In this document: positions 6,677 to 12,581 of the stretch, one piece after another | How the letters are laid out: each line of letters opens with the position of its first letter | Position numbering within the stretch: the first letter of the stretch is position 1 | Source of the DNA: Dehalococcoidia bacterium | Lineage (GTDB): Bacteria; Chloroflexota; Dehalococcoidia; UBA2979 | DNA: 16,305 bases | Assembly (NCBI GenBank): GCA_004297315.1 | Contig: SCTU01000136.1 | Location: forward strand, 1-16,305 | Reading direction: 5' to 3' | Program-made: the position numbers and the translations under genes | The notes under the pieces: generated by a model | What the model saw: only the letters and a program-made list of their open reading frames with translations | What the model was told of the DNA's origin: nothing | Database searches by the model: none

Positions 6677-6711
6677 GCGTCGAGGGCGAGCTTGGCACCC
6701 GCCCTCGACGC
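6677..6711 (+). promoter_or_regulatory. Intra-operon hairpin after the binding-protein gene
   Basis: Two perfect 12-bp arms (GCGTCGAGGGCG and CGCCCTCGACGC) flank an 11-base loop, starting 12 bases after the stop codon of the binding-protein gene. There is no T-run, so full termination is unlikely. The placement matches 3'-stabilising or attenuating hairpins between binding-protein and permease genes in other importers, which keep the binding protein in excess over the membrane subunits. Confidence 0.6.
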
Positions 6712-6747
6712 ATCGCCCCGTGCGCGCGGTAGGGACGGTCAACGACC

Positions 6748-7461
6748 ATGGGATTGCTCGACTTCGCTGGCGACGTCGTCGAGCAGATCCGCCTGCATTA
6801 CCCTGCGCTGCTGCGCGGCTACTCGCTCACGATCATCCTGACGGTGCTCTCGATGGCGTTCGCGCTCGTCGTGGGCACCGTGATGGCGCTGCTGCGCACC
6901 TCGGACTGGCGTCCGCTACGCTTCGTGTCCGGCGCATACGTCGAGGTGTTTCGCAACACGCCGTTGCTGATCCAATTGTTTTTCTGGTTCTTTGCGCTGC
7001 CGAAACTGCCCAGCGTCGACACCCATTTGCCGCTGCTCGGCATGATCGACTGGCTGCTCTCACCATTCCAGGCCGCCATCCTCGGCCTGACGGCCTATAC
7101 GGCCGCGTACACCACTGAGGCGCTCCGAAGCGGCCTGCGCTCGATCGACCATGGACAGACCGAGGCTGCGCGTGCCCTCGGCCTGACGTACATGCAGACG
7201 CGGATGTACGTGGTCGCGCCGCAGGCGGTGCGCGTCGCGGTGCCGCTGCTCACGAGCATCCTCAGCGCACTCTTCCGCAACAGCGCGCTCGTCACCGTGA
7301 TCGGCGTGGTGGAACTACTCGGCGCCGCCGACCGCATCCAGCAACAGAACTTTCAGACGTTCGAGCTGTTCGTCGTCGCCGGCGTGATGTACCTCGCGGT
7401 CACGTTGCCGCTCGCGTGGGCCTCGGCGCGCCTCGAGCGCCGCATGGCGGTGACGCGATGA
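6748..7461 (+). CDS. Amino acid ABC transporter permease, first subunit (HisM/GlnP family)
   Basis: This 237-residue inner-membrane protein has about five hydrophobic segments and is a normal length for the HisM/HisQ family. The family signature RNTPLLIQLFFWFF lies at 69-82. The cytoplasmic coupling loop that docks on the ATPase is EAARALGLTYMQTRMYVVAPQA (139-160), the classic EAA motif. The ATG at 6748 has only a weak ribosome-binding site (AGGGACGG, about nine bases away), which with the hairpin upstream suggests low expression relative to the binding protein. Its stop overlaps the next start as ATGA, so the two permeases are probably translated together and form a heterodimer. Confidence 0.94.
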   Translation: MGLLDFAGDVVEQIRLHYPALLRGYSLTIILTVLSMAFALVVGTVMALLRTSDWRPLRFVSGAYVEVFRNTPLLIQLFFWFFALPKLPSVDTHLPLLGMIDWLLSPFQAAILGLTAYTAAYTTEALRSGLRSIDHGQTEAARALGLTYMQTRMYVVAPQAVRVAVPLLTSILSALFRNSALVTVIGVVELLGAADRIQQQNFQTFELFVVAGVMYLAVTLPLAWASARLERRMAVTR

Positions 7462-8213
7462 CGGAGGGCGTTACGGTGCTCACCGTTGGAGCGTTCACCG
7501 CGGGCGCGGGATGGGAGCCGTTCACCGACTGGCCGATCTGGCGCTTTCTGCTGGAGGGCCTGCTGGTCGCTCTGCGCATCGCGGCGATGAGCATGGCGCT
7601 CAGCCTAATCATCGGTGTCATGGCGGCGGTGGGCCGCCTCGCGCGCGTGCGGATCGTCGCATGGCTCTCCACGACATACATCGAGGTCTTCCGCGCGACG
7701 CCGCTGCTGCTGCTGATCTTCTTCGTGTTCTTTGGATCGGCACGTGCCGGCCTCGGGTTCGGGCCGATTACGGCCGCGGTCGTTGCGCTCACGCTCTACA
7801 ACAGCGCCGTCGTCGCGGAGATCGTGCGCGCCGGTATCCTTTCGATCTCGCGCGGCATCATCGAGGCGTCACGCGCCCTCGGGCTGACCTACCTGCAATC
7901 GATGCGCTACGTGGCGCTGCCGATGGCGCTTCGACGCATGGCGCCCGGCGTGGTGAGCCAGTTGATTACGCTGTTCAAGGACACATCGCTCGCCAGCGTG
8001 ATCGGGGTGCTCGAACTATCACGCCGGGCACGCGTGATCTACGACACGCCGCTTTACAACAATCCGGTCGAGGTGCTCGCCGTTGTCGCGATGATGTACT
8101 TCATCCCGAGCTACCTGCTCTCGCGCCTTTCGGAATACCTCGAAATGGGCCCCGAACGGCGGTCCGGCTCCGCAGCGGCACCCATACTCGCCGAGGCCGA
8201 CCCCGTGGGGTAG
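7458..8213 (+). CDS. Amino acid ABC transporter permease, second subunit (HisQ/GlnP family)
   Basis: This 251-residue inner-membrane protein is a paralogue of the upstream permease. It carries RATPLLLLIFFVFFG (79-93) and the EAA coupling loop EASRALGLTYLQSMRYVALPMA (136-157). The N-terminus is about 20 residues longer than its partner before the first hydrophobic segment, and the C-terminal 20 residues are hydrophilic. I start at 7458, where ATG overlaps the upstream TGA by four bases. The frame stays open to an ATG at 7416, but that would place 14 extra residues inside the preceding gene. It is the last gene of the importer operon. Confidence 0.94.
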   Translation: MTEGVTVLTVGAFTAGAGWEPFTDWPIWRFLLEGLLVALRIAAMSMALSLIIGVMAAVGRLARVRIVAWLSTTYIEVFRATPLLLLIFFVFFGSARAGLGFGPITAAVVALTLYNSAVVAEIVRAGILSISRGIIEASRALGLTYLQSMRYVALPMALRRMAPGVVSQLITLFKDTSLASVIGVLELSRRARVIYDTPLYNNPVEVLAVVAMMYFIPSYLLSRLSEYLEMGPERRSGSAAAPILAEADPVG

Positions 8214-8228
8214 CGCGCTTTGACGAGC

Positions 8229-8263
8229 ACTGCGCGCGCCCGGCCATACTCGCTGCGCGCAGT
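8229..8263 (+). terminator. Possible terminator hairpin of the importer operon
   Basis: ACTGCGCGC and GCGCGCAGT form a 9-bp stem around 17 bases, 16 bases after the last permease stop. It has no T-run and a long loop, so it is a weak candidate. Confidence 0.3.
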
Positions 8264-8689
8264 AGCCGGATGGCCAATGGAGTGGAAGCACCGCTTCCTA
8301 GCGGCCGGTGCGCGCACGCCGGGCTGCAGGTTTCGGCAGTCCGGCTGGAGGGAGCGTTCTTGACCGTCTTCGCGCCGCCGACCGCTACCCGTGGAGACGC
8401 TGACTGCCGAGGCGAGCCGCCGGCTGGTCGCCGACCTGTCGAAGTTGGGTAAGCAGCGCGAGACCCTGTGAAGCAGATCGCGAAAGTAGGGGTCGAAGCG
8501 GATCAGGTGCTCGTTGAGCGGTCGGCAGTGCCCGTGGGGCTGGGCCTTCGTGGAAGGCCGTCCGCAGGCGCCCTCAGGTTGCGGAGCGTCGAGGTGGGGA
8601 GCGGCAGATCGTGTTCCAGATCTACGCCGGCGTGTCGTCGGACAGGGCCGAAGCCCCTGGGATTGCCACGATGGATTGGACGATTGGGT
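8264..8689. other. About 430 bp without a convincing gene; possible degraded sequence
   Basis: All frames here give composition-driven translations with no domain I recognise. A short in-frame stretch from GTG 8391 to TGA 8471 encodes VETLTAEASRRLVADLSKLGKQRETL, which looks protein-like (amphipathic, normal composition) but is only 26 residues. It could be the tail of a decayed gene. A perfect 7-bp hairpin with a 3-base loop lies at 8543-8559. No integrase, terminal repeats or tRNA-derived direct repeat were seen, although tRNA genes follow immediately. Confidence 0.4.
8643..8659 (-). terminator. UUCG-capped hairpin downstream of tRNA-Asn
   Basis: On the minus strand CAGGGGC-TTCG-GCCCTG forms a 6-bp stem with one bulged G and the very stable cUUCGg loop, 30 bases after the tRNA-Asn 3' end. 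There is no U-run. It may end or trim the tRNA-Asn transcript. Confidence 0.3.
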
Positions 8690-8764
8690 TGGCTCCCCGA
8701 CGTGGATTCGAACCACGAACCTACCGGTTAACAGCCGGGCGCTCTACCGTTGAGCTATCGGGGA
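8690..8764 (-). tRNA. tRNA-Asn (anticodon GTT)
   Basis: A cloverleaf with acceptor stem TCCCCGA/TCGGGGA, D-arm AGCTCAACGGTAGAGC, anticodon loop CTGTTAA with GTT, T-loop GTTCGAATC, discriminator G and encoded CCA. All stems pair. It is transcribed divergently from tRNA-Gln. Confidence 0.97.
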
Positions 8765-8782
8765 ACGGGATGCCGCCAGTTT

Positions 8783-8800
8783 GACGCCTCGCGAGGCGTC
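8783..8800. promoter_or_regulatory. 18-bp perfect palindrome between divergent tRNA genes
   Basis: GACGCCTCG followed directly by its complement CGAGGCGTC lies 18 bp upstream of tRNA-Asn and 58 bp upstream of tRNA-Gln. On the minus strand it is flanked by TTGCCC (8801-8806) and TCAAAC (8779-8784), so it would fill the spacer of a weak tRNA-Asn promoter. It may be a protein-binding site; no function is established. Confidence 0.4.
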
Positions 8801-8858
8801 GGGCAAGCGCGCGGAACCCTCGATCCCGGCCGCGCCGCCCGGCGTACGATGGCCCGGA

Positions 8859-8932
8859 TGCCCGCTGGTGTAGCGGTAGCACGATGGACTTTGGATCCAC
8901 AGGGCGAGGTTCGAACCCTCGGCGGGCAGCCA
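8859..8932 (+). tRNA. tRNA-Gln (anticodon TTG)
   Basis: A cloverleaf with acceptor stem TGCCCGC/GCGGGCA, anticodon loop CTTTGGA with TTG, T-arm CGAGG-TTCGAAC-CCTCG, discriminator G and encoded CCA. The U1-A72 pair is usual for bacterial tRNA-Gln. A TACGAT hexamer at 8845-8850, nine bases upstream, is a possible -10 box, without a clear -35. Confidence 0.97.
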
Positions 8933-8958
8933 ACCTCCCCCACAAGCCAACTCACAGC

Positions 8959-8988
8959 ACGGCCGCCCGAGTCACCCCGGACGGCCGT
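8959..8988 (-). terminator. Terminator-like hairpin between convergent tRNA-Gln and tRNA-Leu
   Basis: In the minus-strand transcript the segment folds as an 11-bp stem (outer seven pairs ACGGCCG/CGGCCGT, one U-G wobble, then three more) around an 8-base loop, 12 bases after the tRNA-Leu 3' end. In the plus-strand transcript of tRNA-Gln the wobble becomes an A-C mismatch. No U-run follows. Confidence 0.42.
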
Positions 8989-9000
8989 CTTCGCGGTCCC

Positions 9001-9087
9001 TGGTACCGAAGGTGGGATTCGAACCCACACGAGGGGTTACCTCATCCGATTTTGAGTCGGACGTGTCTGCCATTCCACCACTTCGGC
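9001..9087 (-). tRNA. tRNA-Leu (anticodon CAA)
   Basis: An 87-base class II tRNA with acceptor stem GCCGAAG/CTTCGGT, anticodon stem TCCGA/TCGGA with loop CTCAAAA (anticodon CAA, reads UUG), a long variable arm closed by GAGG/CCTC, T-arm GTGGG-TTCGAAT-CCCAC, discriminator A and encoded CCA. The 1-72 pair is a G-U wobble rather than the usual G-C. Confidence 0.96.
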
Positions 9088-9098
9088 GTGGTCTCCGA

Positions 9099-9128
9099 AG
9101 GGTACGAGGCGGCCTCGGTAGGCGGCAA
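9099..9128 (-). promoter_or_regulatory. Candidate promoter of tRNA-Leu (TTGCCG-N18-TACCCT)
   Basis: On the minus strand TTGCCG (9123-9128) and TACCCT (9099-9104) are 18 bases apart, with the -10 box 11 bases before the mature tRNA. It lies just past the hairpin that ends tRNA-Gly and resembles the tRNA-Gly promoter. Confidence 0.4.
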
Positions 9129-9140
9129 CCCGCGCCAAGC

Positions 9141-9169
9141 AAACAGCCCCGGCGGAGCCGGGGCTGTTT
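9141..9169 (-). terminator. Strong hairpin terminator after tRNA-Gly
   Basis: AAACAGCCCCGGC and GCCGGGGCTGTTT form a perfect 13-bp stem with a 3-base loop, beginning seven bases after the CCA of tRNA-Gly. The GC-rich core ends in CTGTTT, giving a short U-tract. It separates the tRNA-Gly and tRNA-Leu transcription units. Confidence 0.75.
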
Positions 9170-9176
9170 CCTGCGA

Positions 9177-9251
9177 TGGAGCGGAAGACGAGGGTCGAAC
9201 TCGCGACCTCCTCCTTGGCAAGGAGGCGCTCTGCCACTGAGCTACTTCCGC
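9177..9251 (-). tRNA. tRNA-Gly (anticodon GCC)
   Basis: A cloverleaf with acceptor stem GCGGAAG/CTTCCGC, D-arm AGCTCAGTGGCAGAGC, anticodon loop TTGCCAA with GCC, T-arm GCGAG-TTCGACC-CTCGT, discriminator U and encoded CCA. Confidence 0.97.
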
Positions 9252-9264
9252 ACTGGCAACCCCA

Positions 9265-9292
9265 AGGTTAGCGGAGTCCTCGGAGTCCGCAA
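9265..9292 (-). promoter_or_regulatory. Candidate promoter of tRNA-Gly (TTGCGG-N16-TAACCT)
   Basis: On the minus strand TTGCGG (9287-9292) and TAACCT (9265-9270) are 16 bases apart, with the -10 box 13 bases before the mature tRNA. The spacer contains the direct repeat GGAGTCC twice (plus-strand sense). Confidence 0.42.
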
Positions 9293-9310
9293 GTCTGGCC
9301 GCGCACTGGC

Positions 9311-10027
9311 CTACGAGGCCGCGCCCTTCTTTGCCGCCGCCGCACGCTGGGCAGCCTCGCGCTCCTCGCGCGTCTCCTCGAACCACTGCGCGTAGCGGAT
9401 CGGCGGGAGGTTGCCCGCACGGAACTGGGCGAGGGCTTCGGTGACGGCCTCGTCCGTCTCGCGCTCGAGGTCCTGCAACGTGCCGTTGTTCAGGAAGATG
9501 CGGTCTGAGGCCGGGGCGCGGTCCTGCCACTTGCGCGCGGCGTCCAGGCGCTGGCGGGCCTCGGGCTCGCTGAAGTTGTTGCGCGCCATCAGGCGGGGCA
9601 GCGCGACGTCGTAGTCTGCGCCGACCAGCCAGGTCGCGTCGCACCAGGCGGAGTAGCCGGCCTCGATCAGGTTCACCGCTTCGAGGATCGCGATCGTGTC
9701 GTTGGGGAGGGTGGCGCGCCACTCGTCGATCACGCGGTGCATCTCGCCACCGATGTCGCCGATGGCCGTCGTCAGCGCTCGCATGCGCTCGGCGTTGCCG
9801 AACACCTTCGAGCCGATGACCTTGCGGTCGATCATGCCGTCGGTACCGATCACCTCGGGCCCGAACTCCGCGACGATCCGGTCGAAGCCGGGCTTGCCGG
9901 GGTCGTACATGCGGTGGACGAGCTTGTCGGCGTCACCGTGGACGGCGCCGTACTTCTGCACGATGTACTGGCAGAGGTGCGACTTCCCGGTCGCGATCGA
10001 GCCCGTGACGCCCAGCACCAGCGGCAT
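9311..10027 (-). CDS. coaE: Dephospho-CoA kinase-like protein (divergent)
   Basis: CoaE phosphorylates the ribose 3'-hydroxyl of dephospho-CoA, the last step of coenzyme A synthesis, in the cytoplasm. The P-loop GSIATGKS (9-16) follows a first strand LVLGVT, and GDADKLVHRMY (31-41) matches the family D-x-D-x-L-x-H substrate segment. FLNNGTLQDLERETDEA (178-194) matches the conserved D/N-N-x-G-s-L end strand and helix. Several usual motifs are altered: the HP after helix 4 is missing and the canonical PLLFE segment reads AVNLIEAG (117-124). At 238 residues it is about 35 longer than typical CoaE, with a charged Ala/Glu/Lys tail. The ATG at 10027 has GGAGG six bases upstream. It is 105 bp downstream of the CoA-transferase gene. 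Another P-loop nucleotide kinase with a CoaE fold is possible. Confidence 0.75.
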   Translation of the reverse strand: MPLVLGVTGSIATGKSHLCQYIVQKYGAVHGDADKLVHRMYDPGKPGFDRIVAEFGPEVIGTDGMIDRKVIGSKVFGNAERMRALTTAIGDIGGEMHRVIDEWRATLPNDTIAILEAVNLIEAGYSAWCDATWLVGADYDVALPRLMARNNFSEPEARQRLDAARKWQDRAPASDRIFLNNGTLQDLERETDEAVTEALAQFRAGNLPPIRYAQWFEETREEREAAQRAAAAKKGAAS

Positions 10028-10132
10028 ACCTGTCCTCCGTCCGAAGCCGCCGCGCCGCGCGGTGGCCGATGTCTCGGCGCGCAGCCTACCGGAGGCCGCG
10101 GGGGAGCGTCGAGGCCGGCGGAGTCTGCCCTG

Positions 10133-11341
10133 TCAGACCGGCACGTGGGAGGTCGTCACGCCCTCGGCGCGGAGCGCTTCGAGCGTCGCGCCGTCGTAGC
10201 CGAGCACTTCGCGCAGCACCTCGTCTGTGTGCTCGCCGAGCAGCGGCGCCCGGCCCTGCGGGACAACCCCGCGCATGCGCAGCGGATGGCGCATCAGCGG
10301 CACGCGGCCGTTCTCCGGGTGGTCGACGTACTGGATGAACCCGCGCGCCTTCAGGTGCGGGTCGTGGAACAGGTCCTCTGTGTCGAAGACGTACGAGCAC
10401 GGGCATCCGGCGCCGGCGATGATCCGCATCACCTCGCGCTTCTCGTGGCAGCGCGTCCATAACTCGATCTCGGCTCGGAACTCATCGGTATGCTCGGCGC
10501 GCGCAGCGGGCGTGGCAAAGCGCGGCTCGTCGAGCAGGTCGGGACGCCCGATGGCGATGCACAGCGCGTCCACCATCTGCGTCGTGACCGGGAAGATGAA
10601 CACCCAGTCGTTCGGGCCGCCGCCGTAGCACGGGTACAGCCCGCCCCCAGCATTACCTCGACGCACGCCCGTGCGTGCTGCGGCCCGTTCCTTCCAGAAG
10701 GAGGGTTCGAGCGTGCGCATGAACATCGTGGCGGCTTCCTGCATCGAGAGCTCGATCGCCTGCCCGAGCCCCGTGCGCTGCTGCTCGACGTAGGCGGCCA
10801 CAACGCCGAGCGCCGCTTGGATCCCGGTGCCAGAGTCGCCGATCGTCGGCCCGACGATCATCGGTGGCCCGTCCGGGTCGCCGGTGGTCGAGAACGAACC
10901 CGCCGCCGCCTGCGCAACCCAGTCGTAGGCGTTGTAGTCCTTGTACGGGCCGCTCAGGCCGAAGCCCTTGATCCGCACGTAGATCAGGCGCGGATTGAGC
11001 GGGCGCAGGACCTCGTCCGTGAGGTCGAGGCTCTCGATCACGCCCGGGCCGAAGTTTTCGACGAGGACGTCGACCTCGCGCACGAGCGCAAGGAACGTCT
11101 CGCGTCCCTTCGGGTGCCGCAGGTCGAGGACGACGCTGCGCTTGTTGCCGTTGTAGTTCATGAAGTATTGGGGGTCGGCCTTGAAGCGGCCGAGGCCCTT
11201 GCCGGTATGACGGCCGGCGTCGCCCGACGGGCGTTCCACCTTGATGACGTCTGCGCCCAACCATGCGAGGTACTGGGTGCAGGACGGGCCCGCCTCGTAC
11301 TGGGTCATATCGAGGACACGCATGCCGTCGAGAGATGCCAC
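10133..11341 (-). CDS. CaiB/BaiF (family III) CoA-transferase
   Basis: Family III enzymes move CoA between carboxylic acids through an aspartyl-CoA thioester and work as interlocked dimers in the cytoplasm. The 402 residues match the family length. The N-terminus MRVLDMTQYEAGPSCTQYLAWLGADVIKVERPSGD is diagnostic, followed by NKRSVVLDLRHPKGRE (66-81) and ENFGPGV (95-101). Asp169 in GDSGTG is at the same number as the catalytic Asp169 of formyl-CoA transferase. The end, HTDEVLREVLGYD, is also typical. The acid substrate cannot be told from sequence; carnitine, formyl/oxalate, succinyl and bile-acid enzymes all share these motifs. The start is GTG at 11341, supported by AAGGAG five bases upstream; Met7 is too short. 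It lies between the phosphotransferase gene (148 bp upstream) and coaE. Confidence 0.95.
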   Translation of the reverse strand: MASLDGMRVLDMTQYEAGPSCTQYLAWLGADVIKVERPSGDAGRHTGKGLGRFKADPQYFMNYNGNKRSVVLDLRHPKGRETFLALVREVDVLVENFGPGVIESLDLTDEVLRPLNPRLIYVRIKGFGLSGPYKDYNAYDWVAQAAAGSFSTTGDPDGPPMIVGPTIGDSGTGIQAALGVVAAYVEQQRTGLGQAIELSMQEAATMFMRTLEPSFWKERAAARTGVRRGNAGGGLYPCYGGGPNDWVFIFPVTTQMVDALCIAIGRPDLLDEPRFATPAARAEHTDEFRAEIELWTRCHEKREVMRIIAGAGCPCSYVFDTEDLFHDPHLKARGFIQYVDHPENGRVPLMRHPLRMRGVVPQGRAPLLGEHTDEVLREVLGYDGATLEALRAEGVTTSHVPV

Positions 11342-11371
11342 CGTCGCTCCTTCCGCGCTGGGGGCACCGCG

Positions 11372-11377
11372 AGTCTA
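11372..11377 (-). promoter_or_regulatory. Candidate -10 box (TAGACT) for the CoA-transferase gene
   Basis: TAGACT on the minus strand would start a transcript near 11365 with a 24-base leader containing the AAGGAG site. It suggests that the CoA-transferase gene can be expressed separately from the amidase-kinase pair. The -35 region is not recognisable. Confidence 0.33.
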
Positions 11378-11489
11378 CACCGCCGCGTAAGCCCGGGTCG
11401 CGACAGAAGCGTCGCAGCTAGGTGTCGCGGGTGCGGCGGGCGAAAGTGCGCACGGTCACAGGCGGCGAATCTCTGGTGCGCGCTCGACT

Positions 11490-12581
11490 TCAGTCGAGCG
11501 AGTCGAGTACGCCCAGCGCGCCCCGGGCGACGATCGCGGCGCTGAGCCGCTCGATCCCCTGCACGTGGACGCGGTCCATCCGCGGATTCGGGGAAGGCGA
11601 GGCCGCGCCGATCGTGAATACGGCCAGCGAAGCCAGCAGCGCGATGTCGTAGTCCCGCTCAAACTCGGCCCGTTTGTAGCTGATGCTGCGCGCGCGCAGC
11701 GCTTCCAGGTACGCCTCGATGCAGGCCGTCTCCACGGCCGGACGGTCTGCCGGCTCCAGGTCGAGGCCGAGGAAGTACGCCAGGTCGTACGCGCCGCGCG
11801 TCCGGCAGGTGAACTGCCAGTCGATCGCGGCCACCTCGACCGGGTCGCCGTCGCTGAAGAAGAGGTTGTCGAGGCGGAAGTCGCCATGCGTCAGCGTCCG
11901 CGGCGGGCGCGCGATCGCCTCCAGCAGCGGCACGTAAGCGGCCGCCAGCCGTTCTCGCGCCGCGCCCACCTCCAGCGCGAGGTACGCCCGAGAGGCTTCC
12001 AGCCCGTGGGCGAACGCCCCAGCCACGCGGCCGGCACGGGTCAGGCCGACGGTCGTGTCCGGCAGCCACTCGGCGGCCTCGACCTCCGGCGAGTCCCACC
12101 AGTGCGCGTGCATCGTGCCGAGGGCGCGCGCGGCGGCGAGCGCCTGCTCCGCGCTGCACGACGCCTCCTGGTCGCCCTGGACGCGAGGCGCGAGGTCTTC
12201 CAGCAGCAGCACGCACTCGCCCGGCCCGCCGAGGGCGACGGCGTGCGCGCGAGGGGTGCGGAGCGGCGTCCGCGTCGCGAACTGCTCGTAGAACCGCACC
12301 TCGCGCTCATACCAGCCCTGGAAGACCGCCACACCGCGCACGCCCGGCGTGCCGAACTTCGCGATCAGGCGGTCGGGCCCGGGCCGGCCCTCGTAGGCGA
12401 CGGCGAGCCGGAACGCGTCGCCGTTCACGCCGCCACGCTCGCCCACGGGCGTCGTTGTCACTGCCGTCACGCGCGACCCGTCGGGGAGGGCCCCCGACGG
12501 GCGCAGCGCCCACTCCACCCAATCCGCCGTCAGGTCCTCGATGCGGAACGGCGTCTCGGGCGACGCCTGAGGCGACGTCAC
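11490..12581 (-). CDS. CHK/EcKinase-like (aminoglycoside phosphotransferase fold) small-molecule kinase
   Basis: This 363-residue protein has the protein-kinase-like fold of choline/aminoglycoside kinases. Lys75 (LIAKF) should bind ATP and Glu95 (YEREVRFY) pair with it; LLLEDL (125-130) is the hinge. The catalytic loop is HGDFRLDN (232-239) with Asp234 as base and Asn239, and IDWQ (253-256) gives the metal-binding Asp254. GERGGVNGDAFRLAVAY near the N-terminus and REVRFYEQFA resemble the branch related to ecdysteroid 22-kinases, whose bacterial members mostly have unknown alcohol substrates. The GTG at 12581 overlaps the amidase stop as GTGA, indicating translational coupling. The frame stays open upstream to 12941, but that extension is the arginine-rich shadow of the amidase gene. 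Confidence 0.86.
   Translation of the reverse strand: MTSPQASPETPFRIEDLTADWVEWALRPSGALPDGSRVTAVTTTPVGERGGVNGDAFRLAVAYEGRPGPDRLIAKFGTPGVRGVAVFQGWYEREVRFYEQFATRTPLRTPRAHAVALGGPGECVLLLEDLAPRVQGDQEASCSAEQALAAARALGTMHAHWWDSPEVEAAEWLPDTTVGLTRAGRVAGAFAHGLEASRAYLALEVGAARERLAAAYVPLLEAIARPPRTLTHGDFRLDNLFFSDGDPVEVAAIDWQFTCRTRGAYDLAYFLGLDLEPADRPAVETACIEAYLEALRARSISYKRAEFERDYDIALLASLAVFTIGAASPSPNPRMDRVHVQGIERLSAAIVARGALGVLDSLD

Noticed and set aside
7416..7457. Earlier ATG for the second permease
   Set aside because: Adds 14 residues inside the first permease gene; the ATGA overlap at 7458 is the usual coupled start.
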